64,000 nt of DNA from Peptococcaceae bacterium (lineage in GTDB: Bacteria > Bacillota > Peptococcia > DRI-13 > PHAD01). The translations under genes were made by a program, and so were the position numbers. The notes beneath the pieces were generated by a model. It saw only the letters and a list, made by a program, of their open reading frames with translations, had not been told where the DNA came from and made no database searches. Shown here in pieces: positions 7,732 to 16,257 of this stretch. Each line of letters opens with the position of its first letter. Within the stretch, counting starts at the first letter, position 1. The stretch covers positions 1-64,000 of the forward strand of contig JANLFJ010000002.1 of the NCBI GenBank assembly GCA_024655825.1, read 5' to 3'.

Positions 7732-10299
7732 TCATAACCCGCCCTGCAACACTCCCCGGTAATAATGCCCTGTGGTAAAGCCTTCCGGGGACAAGCTGCT
7801 CAGCGTTTTCAGTGTTTCTTCCCGCACCCGGTACTTTTGGCCCAGTTCCCGGCACCGCCTTATTTCCTCACCATAAAGGCTAACCACCTTCTTCACCCAG
7901 CCAGCCTCTTCTCTTCTTGCCTCGATGCGCAAGATTTGAATCCCGCATTCCAACAGGGCCGGCAATTGCTCGATCATGGATAAGGTCTTGGGATTGTAAA
8001 CAAGCATACGGCAGTTCTCATCGCTTTCTAAGGGAAACACCATCCTCATCCGGTCTTTTAGCCCGTAAATCCCTCCCGTACACGGGCGCGGGCACCCCCT
8101 GGACTCATGGCCCTTTCCCAAATTGAGGCCGATGGCGCAGTGCTCAGTTATCATGAGAGGGATCTTGCCGTGGACCAGGCATTCCAGCCTGACTGCCGGA
8201 ACAGGATGAATTTGTTTGATTTGCTCTAAGGTCAACTCCAAAGAAAGGGCAAGCTGTTCAAGTCCCTTCTCCGAGAAGAGCCGGACGGTAAAGTCATTAA
8301 AAATATTAAGAGTGTAATCGCCCCTGACCCCCGGCAATCCCATTTCGCGAGCGAGTTGGACCGCTCCGGGGTTTCCCGCCAAAAACCCGTCCACGCCGGC
8401 TTCCTTCCCTTTCTCGCAGTATGCCATAACCTCCCTGGATTGTTCTTCGTGGAAAATACGGGGCAGCAGGAGGACCGCTTCGGCACCCTTTTCGTGGCAC
8501 TCCGCAACAATGGACGGTAACTGTTCCTGTTCAAAACCCTCTTTGCGCCTTAGCTTTTCCCCTCCAAAATAGATAATGCGGGCCCCGCCCTGCAGGGCAG
8601 CCTTCAATGACGGCCTGTCGCCCACCAGTACAGAAAGGACTGTTTCCTTCCCTGGCACCTCTTTCTTGCCGGGCATATTTTCCATGAAAAGGCGAACCCG
8701 CCGCTCATAGACCTCCCTAGAAAGCGGGACTTTGGCAAAACGCGCCAGCCTATTCGCCTCTAGTGCCTCCACGGCCTTGCGGCGCAGGCTGTTTAGCTCG
8801 CTTAAGGGAACCATCATTCCTTCATCGCCTTCTATTTGCAAATCGCGCAGGTAAAACATCGTATTGCCCAATCTTTCCAGCTGCTTCTGGGCCGTTTTTC
8901 TTGATAAAGGGTGCCTGTCTGCTTTTTCCACCAGGTATTTACCCGCAACTTCGGCCGTGCGGCCATCAGCTTCCCTGGCCGCAAGAATCGCCGGCTCGCC
9001 CTCTCTTACCCGCAACATGAAGTCAAGCGGAAATTTTTTGGCCGTATTTGCAAAAAGGAAGGTTGCCCGGGACCTTTCCACCAGCCTGGTGTCAAATGTC
9101 TTAAAAACCCTGTCCCCCTTCCCTGGCCTCCCCTTGCCTGCCTTGAAAGTGACATTGCCCTGCCGGGCTGTTTCCACTACGTGACCGTCAAGTTTCAGGG
9201 ATTTTATCTCACCGGCGAGGCGACCGCCCCTGGTCACCCAAATTTCGTAACCGTCACCCACCTGCAGGGGCTCCTCCAGGGCAACGGTCACTTCCTGCGT
9301 TTCTTTATCAAAAGCAACCACCCTCCCCAAATAAAGCCCGCGGTTATTCGGGCGCTGGTAGCTCATCAGGTGGGCCCCGGGCTTTTCCAGGAAGTAGCCC
9401 GTAGTAAAGTCGCGGTTGAATATCTGCGCCAGTTCCTTTAGAGCTTCAGGCTCCACCCTATAATTACAGGTCCCCCTGTCACAGGCGGCTTCCCTGCCGG
9501 CAAGCGCATCCAGCGCGTTCCGGTAATGGCGGGTTACGGTCGCCACGTATTCCGGCCTCTTCATTCGCCCTTCCACCTTGAGGGAAACAACACCAGAGTC
9601 AGCTAAACGGGGCAAATGCTCAATCATCATGAGGTCCCTTGGAGAAAGAAGGTACCCTTCGGCCAGCTCATCGCCCGCTGCATTGACCAGCGTATACGGA
9701 AGACGGCAGGGCTGGGCGCAGCACCCCCTGTTGCCGCTCCTTCCTCCGATCATGCTGCTCATCAGGCACTGCCCAGAATAAGAAACACATAAAGCGCCGT
9801 GGACAAACACCTCCAGCTGGATCTTGGCCTTCTTACTTATCAATCGAATATTATGGAGCGACACTTCCCGGGCCAGGATTACGCGGTTGAACCCCATCTC
9901 TTCCAAAAAACGGGCTCCGGCGCTGTTGTGCACGGTCATTTGGGTGCTGGCGTGAAGTTCCATTTCGGGCATGATCCTGCGCAGAGCTGCTGCCACGCCT
10001 AAATCCTGCACAATTACGGCATCGACATTCATATGGTAAAGCTCATACAAATAATCCAGGAGATCAGCAAACTCCGCATTGTCGACAAGAATATTAACTG
10101 CAACATATACCTTAACTCCGTAGAGGTGGGCATATTTTACCACCTCTTTCAGTTCCTCCAGATCAAAATTTTTTGCAAAGCGGCGGGCGCTGAACCGTTT
10201 TCCTCCCAGGTAAACGGCATCAGCGCCGTTTTGCACGGCGGCCCGCACAGCTTCTATCGTTCCCGCCGGGGAGAGAAGTTCAATTTTTGAAGACGACAA
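7732..10299 (-). CDS. U32-family protein with DUF3656 (RlhA/TrhP-type RNA hydroxylation factor)
   Basis: The chosen start is a TTG at 10299 with GGAGG nine bases upstream; it places SKIELLSPAGTIEAV at the N-terminus as in relatives, although the frame is open 48 bases further. The roughly 855-residue protein has the U32 TIM-like domain with the cysteine-rich signature around VHGALCVSYSGQCL and GCCAQPC, then a DUF3656 region, then a second U32-like half with HGKIPLMITEHC and CPRPC. Proteins with this layout were first annotated as collagenases but known members are needed for hydroxylation of 23S rRNA or tRNA from a prephenate-derived donor. The conserved cysteines are all present. Confidence 0.85.
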   Translation of the reverse strand: MSSSKIELLSPAGTIEAVRAAVQNGADAVYLGGKRFSARRFAKNFDLEELKEVVKYAHLYGVKVYVAVNILVDNAEFADLLDYLYELYHMNVDAVIVQDLGVAAALRRIMPEMELHASTQMTVHNSAGARFLEEMGFNRVILAREVSLHNIRLISKKAKIQLEVFVHGALCVSYSGQCLMSSMIGGRSGNRGCCAQPCRLPYTLVNAAGDELAEGYLLSPRDLMMIEHLPRLADSGVVSLKVEGRMKRPEYVATVTRHYRNALDALAGREAACDRGTCNYRVEPEALKELAQIFNRDFTTGYFLEKPGAHLMSYQRPNNRGLYLGRVVAFDKETQEVTVALEEPLQVGDGYEIWVTRGGRLAGEIKSLKLDGHVVETARQGNVTFKAGKGRPGKGDRVFKTFDTRLVERSRATFLFANTAKKFPLDFMLRVREGEPAILAAREADGRTAEVAGKYLVEKADRHPLSRKTAQKQLERLGNTMFYLRDLQIEGDEGMMVPLSELNSLRRKAVEALEANRLARFAKVPLSREVYERRVRLFMENMPGKKEVPGKETVLSVLVGDRPSLKAALQGGARIIYFGGEKLRRKEGFEQEQLPSIVAECHEKGAEAVLLLPRIFHEEQSREVMAYCEKGKEAGVDGFLAGNPGAVQLAREMGLPGVRGDYTLNIFNDFTVRLFSEKGLEQLALSLELTLEQIKQIHPVPAVRLECLVHGKIPLMITEHCAIGLNLGKGHESRGCPRPCTGGIYGLKDRMRMVFPLESDENCRMLVYNPKTLSMIEQLPALLECGIQILRIEARREEAGWVKKVVSLYGEEIRRCRELGQKYRVREETLKTLSSLSPEGFTTGHYYRGVLQGGL

Positions 10300-10402
10300 C
10301 CTGTTTATCCTCCAATCTTTTTCCTGCCGGAAATCTATATCCACCACATATTATAACAATAGTCTCCTGCCCATAACATAAATAAATCTATACTGCCTCA
10401 TC

Positions 10403-10423
10403 ATGAGACATCCTGTGTCTCAT
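10403..10423. promoter_or_regulatory. Palindromic activator site (UAS) upstream of the AOR operon
   Basis: ATGAGACA-TCCTG-TGTCTCAT is a perfect 8-bp inverted repeat with a 5-bp spacer, centred about 58 bases upstream of the -24/-12 promoter at 10463. Spacing and symmetry fit an enhancer for a Fis-type sigma-54 activator, most simply the AcoR-like protein encoded just downstream at 13055-14671. Confidence 0.65.
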
Positions 10424-10462
10424 TTTAATACGCGTCAGCCTCATTTTTCGCGCTCTCCAGGC

Positions 10463-10478
10463 TGGCATAATTTTTGCA
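10463..10478 (+). promoter_or_regulatory. Sigma-54 (-24/-12) promoter of the AOR operon
   Basis: TGGCATAATTTTTGCA matches the sigma-54 consensus TGGCAC-N5-TTGCA with GG and GC exactly 12 bases apart; the only deviation is T for C at position 6. A leader of about 215 bases precedes the AOR start codon. Confidence 0.75.
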
Positions 10479-10703
10479 AAAAATATGCATATCAAATCGT
10501 TAAGAAGGAGGCGATAACGCGCGTTCTAAAACAATACCTTAATCCAAAAGATCAGCAAGTCAAAAGAATCCCGAGCCAAAAGGCCTGTGACTTATCGTTA
10601 TGGCCCTTGGCCTGTAGGGTACAGCGGGAAACTGCTGCGCCTCCCATTGCGGAAAGGGATGAGCAGGTCCAAAATTAAGAAAGATTTCAAGGAGGCGATT
10701 CGA

Positions 10704-12431
10704 TTGGCTAAGATCGTAAGGGTTAACATGACTGACAGGAGTATTAAATTTGAGGATGTCCCGGAAAAATACAGGTTTTTGGGTGGGCGCGCACTGACAT
10801 CCAGCATTGTCGTGGATGAAGTTGATCCGGCCTGCCACCCGCTAGGACCAAACAACAAGCTGGTGGTAGCCCCGGGGATGATAGCGGGTACCGCTGCGCC
10901 GAGTTCCGGCCGTCTTTCGGTGGGGGGCAAAAGTCCCCTGACCGGCACGATCAAAGAAGCAAATGCCGGCGGAATCCCCGGCCAATTGCTGGGCAGGCTC
11001 GGCATAAAAGCCATTATCGTGGAGGGACAGCCTCGGGACAAAGAATTTTACCTTTTGAAAATCGACAGCACGGGAGCCCAACTGGTTTCCGCCTCGGAAA
11101 TAAGCGGAAAGGGAATGTACGAGACCAACGCGTTACTTTGGAAAAAATACGGCAGCGGGGCCGGGATCATCGGGATTGGTCCGGCTGGTGAAATGAAACT
11201 TCTCAACGCCGGCGTATCCTGCAACGATTCGGAAAACAGCCCGGGGCGCTACGCAGGGCGTGGAGGCCTCGGAGCCGTGATGGGCAGCAAAGGCCTGAAA
11301 GCGATCGTCGTAAGCGCTGAAAAAGGCTTGCAAGTTCCGCTGGCCGACAAGGAACTGTTTGACCGGGGCCGTAAAAAAATGGTCGATGCCCTCCTTAAAC
11401 ACCCCGTCACTTCCCAGACCCTGCCCACATACGGTACGGCAGCCCTGGTCAACGTCTTAAACGAGGCCGGCGGGCTTCCCACCCGCAACTTTAGCGCGGG
11501 AAGGTTTGAAGGCGCAGCCAAGACCGGCGGTGAAGCGATGGCTGAAATCAACCCGCAGCGCGGCGGGACCATGTCCCATCCCTGCCATCCCGGCTGCGTC
11601 ATCAGGTGCTCCAACATTTATCACCGGCCGGACGGCAGCCACCACGTCTCACCCATTGAATACGAATCTACCTGGGCGTTGGGCGCAAACTGCGGCATAG
11701 ACAACCTTGACGACATTGCCGAACTGAACAGGATCTGCAACGATGTGGGCCTTGATACCATCGAGACGGGCTGCACGCTGGCTGTGGCCATGGAAGCCGG
11801 TCTGGCCCGGTTCGGCGACGGCAAGAAAGCCATTGAGCTGCTGAGCGAAGTAGGCAAAGGCTCTGCTTTGGGACGCATTTTGGGCAATGGAACGGAGTAC
11901 ACAGCCAGGGCCTTTGGTGTCACCCGCTGCCCCACCGTCAAAGGTCAGTCCATGCCGGCTTACGAACCCAGGGTTATTAAAGGAATAGGCGTTACCTACG
12001 CCACCACGCCCATGGGAGCCGATCACACAGCCGGGTACACCATTGCCACGGAAGTGTTGAAGGTTGGCGGCGAGGCCGATCCTTCCGATGTCAATAAAGC
12101 AGACCTGGCCCGCGCTTTCCAGGCCGTTACCATGTTTGTCGATTCTACCGGCTACTGTCTTTTCGTTACTTTTGCCACTTCCGACTATCCCGAAGCACTG
12201 GAGGGAATGGTGGAAACCATTAACGGCACGCTGGGAACGAACTGGTCAACGGCCGATGTCCTCAGGCTGGGAAAAGAATGGCTGAAAAAAGAACGCAAAT
12301 TCAACGAAGCGGCTGGCTTTACGAACAAGGACGACAGGCTGCCTGAGTTCATGAAGTACGAAAAGCTGCCGCCTCATGATGCCGTGTGGAACGTCTCCGA
12401 TGAGATTCTGGACGCCGTTCATAATTATTGA
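10704..12431 (+). CDS. Tungsten-type aldehyde:ferredoxin oxidoreductase family protein (AOR 1)
   Basis: The start is a TTG at 10704 with AAGGAGG directly upstream, giving AKIVRVNMTD as the usual AOR N-terminus and 575 residues; an upstream GTG frame lacks a ribosome site. The protein has the AOR N-terminal pterin-binding region (FLGGRALTSSIV, SSGRLSVGGKSPLTGTIKEANAGG), the middle domain and a C-terminal segment with GADHTAGYT. Cluster cysteines are C294, C298 and C302 plus C485 in DSTGYCLF; the C-x3-C-x3-C spacing differs from the classical C-x2-C-x3-C. Family members oxidise aldehydes, or reduce acids, with ferredoxin. It is the first gene of a sigma-54-dependent operon with two MoaD-like proteins. 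The substrate is unknown. Confidence 0.88.
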   Translation: MAKIVRVNMTDRSIKFEDVPEKYRFLGGRALTSSIVVDEVDPACHPLGPNNKLVVAPGMIAGTAAPSSGRLSVGGKSPLTGTIKEANAGGIPGQLLGRLGIKAIIVEGQPRDKEFYLLKIDSTGAQLVSASEISGKGMYETNALLWKKYGSGAGIIGIGPAGEMKLLNAGVSCNDSENSPGRYAGRGGLGAVMGSKGLKAIVVSAEKGLQVPLADKELFDRGRKKMVDALLKHPVTSQTLPTYGTAALVNVLNEAGGLPTRNFSAGRFEGAAKTGGEAMAEINPQRGGTMSHPCHPGCVIRCSNIYHRPDGSHHVSPIEYESTWALGANCGIDNLDDIAELNRICNDVGLDTIETGCTLAVAMEAGLARFGDGKKAIELLSEVGKGSALGRILGNGTEYTARAFGVTRCPTVKGQSMPAYEPRVIKGIGVTYATTPMGADHTAGYTIATEVLKVGGEADPSDVNKADLARAFQAVTMFVDSTGYCLFVTFATSDYPEALEGMVETINGTLGTNWSTADVLRLGKEWLKKERKFNEAAGFTNKDDRLPEFMKYEKLPPHDAVWNVSDEILDAVHNY

Positions 12432-12447
12432 CCGGAGAAAACGAAAA

Positions 12448-12765
12448 ATGAGCGAAGAAACAGGTAAGCATAACGGGTATATCACAGTATATCTTTATGG
12501 GAAACTCAAAAGTTTGGCCAGGCACAAGACACCCCAGGGCGAACACGTTGCGTATATTCCCTGCAGGGAAGGGGACAGAATAAGAGATATAATCGCGCGG
12601 CTCAAGCTGGAGTCGGCCGAACTTTCACACCTGTTTCTCAACGGCATATACTCCGGTCCGGCCTGCAGGGTAAAACCGGGAGACCGTCTCGGGCTTTTTG
12701 CCAAAGACATGCACCTTCTTTACAGGCAGTACTTTCCCATTGACAAAGGCGATGAGGACCAATGA
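12448..12765 (+). CDS. MoaD/ThiS-like beta-grasp protein lacking the C-terminal GG
   Basis: About 105 residues starting at ATG 12448 shortly after the AOR stop codon. The fold signature is YITVYLYGKLKSLARH at the start and RVKPGDRLGLFAKDMHLL near the end, as in ubiquitin-like sulfur carriers. It ends in DKGDEDQ, not in the Gly-Gly needed for adenylation and thiocarboxylation, so it cannot act as a standard sulfur carrier. Its stop overlaps the start of the next MoaD-like gene by four bases (ATGA), showing coupling. It may be a structural or regulatory partner of the AOR cofactor machinery; this is inference. Confidence 0.65.
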   Translation: MSEETGKHNGYITVYLYGKLKSLARHKTPQGEHVAYIPCREGDRIRDIIARLKLESAELSHLFLNGIYSGPACRVKPGDRLGLFAKDMHLLYRQYFPIDKGDEDQ

Positions 12766-13004
12766 TCACAGTCGAGGTAATCGTTTATGCCACCCTGGTC
12801 GATTACGTGCCGGGCTCCAGGCCTGGGGCGCCGCTGGCGGTTAGGCTGGAAAAAGGCAAAACGGTCCTTGAACTGCTTGAGCAGCTAGGAATACCCGGAG
12901 AAAAAACAAAGCTTGTTTTTATAAACGGCGTATCAAGGAACATGGACCACATACTCAATGACGGCGACCGGGTGGGAATTTTCCCGCCTATAGCCGGGGG
13001 CTGA
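12762..13004 (+). CDS. MoaD/ThiS-family sulfur carrier protein
   Basis: An 80-residue beta-grasp protein: ITVEVIVYATLVDYVPG at the start, KTVLELLEQLGIPGEKTKLVFINGV in the middle and DGDRVGIFPPIAGG at the end. The terminal Gly-Gly is the site that MoeB/ThiF-type enzymes would activate for sulfur transfer to molybdopterin. Its place in the AOR operon suggests a supply of dithiolene sulfur for the tungstopterin cofactor of that enzyme. It is followed at once by a bidirectional terminator. Confidence 0.8.
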   Translation: MITVEVIVYATLVDYVPGSRPGAPLAVRLEKGKTVLELLEQLGIPGEKTKLVFINGVSRNMDHILNDGDRVGIFPPIAGG

Positions 13005-13009
13005 AAAAC

Positions 13010-13048
13010 AAAAGGGCCGGTAAACCGAACGGGTTGACCGGCCCTTTT
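13010..13048. terminator. Bidirectional intrinsic terminator
   Basis: AAAAGGGCCGGT at 13010-13021 pairs perfectly with ACCGGCCCTTTT at 13037-13048 across a 15-base loop. A/T runs on both sides let it end both the AOR operon and the convergent activator gene. Confidence 0.85.
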
Positions 13049-13054
13049 GCCGTT

Positions 13055-14671
13055 TTATTCAGGTCCCGGTAATCTCGGGTTGAAATTGTACTTTACCAGC
13101 TTCCTGTACAGTGTGGCCCTGCTGATGCCCAGTAAGCCGGATGCTTTTTTGATGTTGTTGCCTGTTTCGGCCAAGGCCCATTTAATCAGGTTGATCTCCG
13201 CTTCCTCCATGGGCGGAAGGCTGTCAACGACAAGAAAGGAGCTTTTGACCTGCCTGGGGAGGTGCTCCGGAAGAATCAGGTCATCGTCGCTGATGTGCAT
13301 GGCCCTCTCCAGCACGTTGATAAGTTCGCGAATATTACCCGGCCACTGGTAACTGAGAAAAATTTTCTTCACTTCGGGCGAAACTTTAACTGCAGTTCTC
13401 TTGAATCTGTGCCCCAGTTTTCCAAGGTAATGCTCGGTTAATAGCTCAATGTCGTCCGTCCTCTCCCGGAGAGGAGGTATTTCTATGCTTATTACGTTAA
13501 TCCTGTAATACAGATCCAGCCTGAAACTGCCTTTCTTCACTTTTTCATATAAATCCTTGTTCGTGGCTGCTATGACCCTGATATTAACGCTCCTGGTTCT
13601 GGAACCCCCTAGACGCGTCAGGCAGCCGTCCTGCAGAACACGCAGCAGCGCCGTCTGGGAATCAAGGGGGAGCTCGCCTATCTCATCAAGAAACAGAGTG
13701 CCGCCGTCAGCCGCTTCTATCTTTCCTTCCTGTCCCTTGGCTTTAGCCCCGGTAAAAGCGCCCGGCTCATAACCGAAGATCTCGCTTTCCAGCAAAGTTT
13801 CGGGTATGGCTCCGCAGTTAAGCGCTACAAACGGCCCGTCTTTCCGGCTGCTGTAATTGTGGATGGCCTGGGCGAACAGTTCCTTGCCTGTGCCGCTTTC
13901 TCCCTGAAGAAGCACCGTACTGTCGCTTTGCGCGGCCCTTTTGGCCAGCTTTATAGCTTCTCTAATCTTGTAATTGTTCCCCAGAATATAACTGAAATCA
14001 TACCTGGCCGAATAAGTGTGCGGTGTCACCGCGCCAGCCCGGCCCTTTTTTACCAGCAGGTACCTGTTTTGAATGGCTTTAGCCGCAGCAAGGGCCAAAC
14101 CCAGGTTATGAGGATGCGCCCTTTCGAAATTTCCTGATATATCCAATATGCCCAGCAAATTATAGTCTTCATCGAACACTGGAGCTGCCGAGCAGGTGAG
14201 AAAATGATTTTCCCGGTGAAAATGCTCAGCGGCATAAACAGTGATCGGGCATTGTTCCTGAAGAGCAACCCCAATGGCGTTCGTCCCTTTGAAATTCTCA
14301 TGCCAGTTTACTCCTTCAGAAAGCTGCACCCTGTCAGCCCTGTCAACAAAACCGGCATCACCAATCCTTTTTAGAATGTATCCCTCGCTGTCAGTCAAGA
14401 TAACCGAAAACCCGGACCCCTTTATTGTCTGGAACAGGTCCTCCATGATCGGTAAGGCTGCATCGACAAACAAGCGGTTTTTTTCTAATCTCTCCTTATA
14501 CCTGGCCTGTTCCAGTTTATCAAGGGGAGCTCTCTTTAACGGGCTGTGCTTTTCCTGGCATCTCATCCAGGACTTGACTATTTCCGGCGCTATTTCGCTT
14601 CCCACTTCGCCCGTCCTAATAAACTTTTTCCAGGCCTTCTCCACAATAAGGTGTTTCTCATTGCTGCCCAT
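13055..14671 (-). CDS. AcoR-type sigma-54-dependent transcriptional activator
   Basis: The start ATG at 14671 has GGAGGTG nine bases upstream. The roughly 538-residue protein has an N-terminal GAF-like sensor region (about 60-210), an AAA+ domain with Walker A GESGTGKE (257-264) and the sigma-54 contact loop GAFTGA (304-309), and a Fis-type helix-turn-helix at the end (IKKASGLLGISRATLYRKLVKYN). The architecture is that of AcoR, which senses a small metabolite. It lies next to and convergent with the AOR operon, which has a sigma-54 promoter and a palindromic upstream site, so it is the probable activator of that operon. The inducer cannot be read from sequence. Confidence 0.9.
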   Translation of the reverse strand: MGSNEKHLIVEKAWKKFIRTGEVGSEIAPEIVKSWMRCQEKHSPLKRAPLDKLEQARYKERLEKNRLFVDAALPIMEDLFQTIKGSGFSVILTDSEGYILKRIGDAGFVDRADRVQLSEGVNWHENFKGTNAIGVALQEQCPITVYAAEHFHRENHFLTCSAAPVFDEDYNLLGILDISGNFERAHPHNLGLALAAAKAIQNRYLLVKKGRAGAVTPHTYSARYDFSYILGNNYKIREAIKLAKRAAQSDSTVLLQGESGTGKELFAQAIHNYSSRKDGPFVALNCGAIPETLLESEIFGYEPGAFTGAKAKGQEGKIEAADGGTLFLDEIGELPLDSQTALLRVLQDGCLTRLGGSRTRSVNIRVIAATNKDLYEKVKKGSFRLDLYYRINVISIEIPPLRERTDDIELLTEHYLGKLGHRFKRTAVKVSPEVKKIFLSYQWPGNIRELINVLERAMHISDDDLILPEHLPRQVKSSFLVVDSLPPMEEAEINLIKWALAETGNNIKKASGLLGISRATLYRKLVKYNFNPRLPGPE

Positions 14672-14877
14672 TTGCCCGTCCACCTCCCATATTAAAAGTG
14701 GAAAATGCAGAAGATTTTAAAAACATTTCCACCGCTTGTTGATCGTTTTGCTAATTTTCTGTATTCTTCACTAACATAATTATAACATTTCTTCCCAGCC
14801 ATTTGAAGCTGGTTGCCGCTCCAAGCGGGATATTTCTTCCCGCCCGGAGCAAGGTAGCGTTCATGCGTTTTTCGAGA

Positions 14878-15837
14878 TCACTTTTTGGATCGGACAACCC
14901 GGATCAAACCCGCGCAGCTCAGGACTTTCACGCCGTTTTTTTCCAGTTCGTCCAGTAGAAGATTAATTCCCAGGGAGTCGCTGGCCATATGACCGGCAAT
15001 AACGACATTTATATGGTTCTTTTCCGCTTCCTTGCGGTGTTTCTCACCTATGTGCATACCCACAACGGTGCCGACACCGGCAACGGCCAGCCTGGCAAAG
15101 GCATCCTCGGAGCCCCCCGTGCCGCCGGTCATATCCACGAAGATCTTGCCGGCCCGCCTCTTCCCTTCACCAACCACGATTCTAGGCCCGGCATTGATTA
15201 AAGCCGCTCTCCGGTATTCCGGAATTTCCTTTAATACCCTGATAACATCGTTAAGAGTATCCGGCTTTTTCTCCTCAAAATAACGGGTAAGAAAAGCGGC
15301 CACCATGTTGTCCGCGGGCGTGTGGACACACATGAAAGGAATATTTAAAAGCCTTGCCGCATCCACAGGACGGTCATGATTAAGCGGCATAAGCCCCCTT
15401 TCCACTTCGCTGATCCGGGAAGCCAAAATCCCCTCAGCCACATTGATTGGTACTCCCAGTTCAGCCAAAATGTCCTCCTGCATGTGCATAACCTGGTGAA
15501 GAGCCGCAAGCGCTTTCCCTTCCGGGTGATGGGCCAGGAGAAGGTCTATCTTTTCCCCCTTTTCGCGCAGCCTGTCGGCCAAAAGCACCTCCGGGGTCTC
15601 CATATCGATCCCCGCCAGCACTTTCCTTATTTCCGAGCCGGGATCTCCATAAAGTATTCTTGTATCGTTGTAAGGATGCCCAAGGTTTTCTCCGTCGAAT
15701 ATTTCCTTTTCGTCCTCTTTCAGCTCATCATACTGCTTCTTCCTTCTTTCAATCACTTTTTCAATTTCCCCGGCCGGCCTGGGATCGTTTTCCTTCCCAA
15801 GCCTGATAAAAAGCTCGTATATCTCGGACAGTTTCAC
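14878..15837 (-). CDS. NIF3/DUF34-like metal-binding protein
   Basis: A 319-residue protein beginning with GTG, with AGGAGGG seven bases upstream. It has LLLAHHPEGKAL with the His pair typical of NIF3-like metal sites, LMPLNHDRPVDAARLLNIPFMCVHTPADN, and a C-terminal GTVVGMHIGEKHRKEAEKNHINVVIAGHMASD with further candidate metal ligands. This is the longer NIF3-type variant found in many anaerobes. The function is unknown; the family has been linked to cofactor or nucleotide metabolism. It sits 31 bases downstream of zapA and probably shares its transcript. Confidence 0.75.
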   Translation of the reverse strand: MKLSEIYELFIRLGKENDPRPAGEIEKVIERRKKQYDELKEDEKEIFDGENLGHPYNDTRILYGDPGSEIRKVLAGIDMETPEVLLADRLREKGEKIDLLLAHHPEGKALAALHQVMHMQEDILAELGVPINVAEGILASRISEVERGLMPLNHDRPVDAARLLNIPFMCVHTPADNMVAAFLTRYFEEKKPDTLNDVIRVLKEIPEYRRAALINAGPRIVVGEGKRRAGKIFVDMTGGTGGSEDAFARLAVAGVGTVVGMHIGEKHRKEAEKNHINVVIAGHMASDSLGINLLLDELEKNGVKVLSCAGLIRVVRSKK

Positions 15838-15868
15838 AGTAAACCCTCCTGTTTGGTGAATAAATTTT

Positions 15869-16162
15869 TCACCTATTATTTTTGTCCTGGTCCAAAAGTT
15901 TAATCAGTTCATCGTAATCACTGGATAAGCGCAAATACTCATCGGCAATGTTAATTGCTGCCAGGACGGCAACTTTGCCCGGCGACAGGTGCGGGTATTT
16001 CAGGGTCAGCTGCTTCATTTTAAGGTCGACATAGGAAGAAACCTTTTCAATATGTTTGGTATCAGCGTCCCCTTTTATCACATAATCCTCGTTGAGAATT
16101 CGAACGTTTACCCGGTTGATTTTGTCCTTTGACCCTTTAGCTTCCCTGTCTTTGAGACTCAT
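15869..16162 (-). CDS. zapA: Cell division protein ZapA
   Basis: The start at 16162 follows AGGGAGAGG at a good distance; a longer in-frame reading lacks a ribosome site. The 97-residue protein has the ZapA globular head (INRVNVRILNEDYVIKGDADTKHIEKVSSYVDLKM) and the C-terminal helix (VAVLAAINIADEYLRL) that forms the dimer coiled coil. ZapA cross-links FtsZ filaments at the Z ring. It lies directly downstream of pheT, a frequent arrangement in Bacillota. Confidence 0.9.
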   Translation of the reverse strand: MSLKDREAKGSKDKINRVNVRILNEDYVIKGDADTKHIEKVSSYVDLKMKQLTLKYPHLSPGKVAVLAAINIADEYLRLSSDYDELIKLLDQDKNNR

Positions 16163-16257
16163 AAATACCCTCTCCCTCTTCAAGTGAGAAGCCTCTACCC
16201 TTTCTTTCGTCATTTCGACATAAACTCCTGCCAAGCGGCAAAGAAATATTTTCGTTT

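Noticed and set aside
10587-10703. Upstream extension of AOR 1 from a GTG, including a GYSGKLLRLPL segment that loosely resembles an AOR N-terminus
   Set aside because: There is no ribosome site before the GTG, whereas TTG 10704 has AAGGAGG at good spacing and gives the normal AKIVRVNMTD start. The resemblance is short and probably chance.
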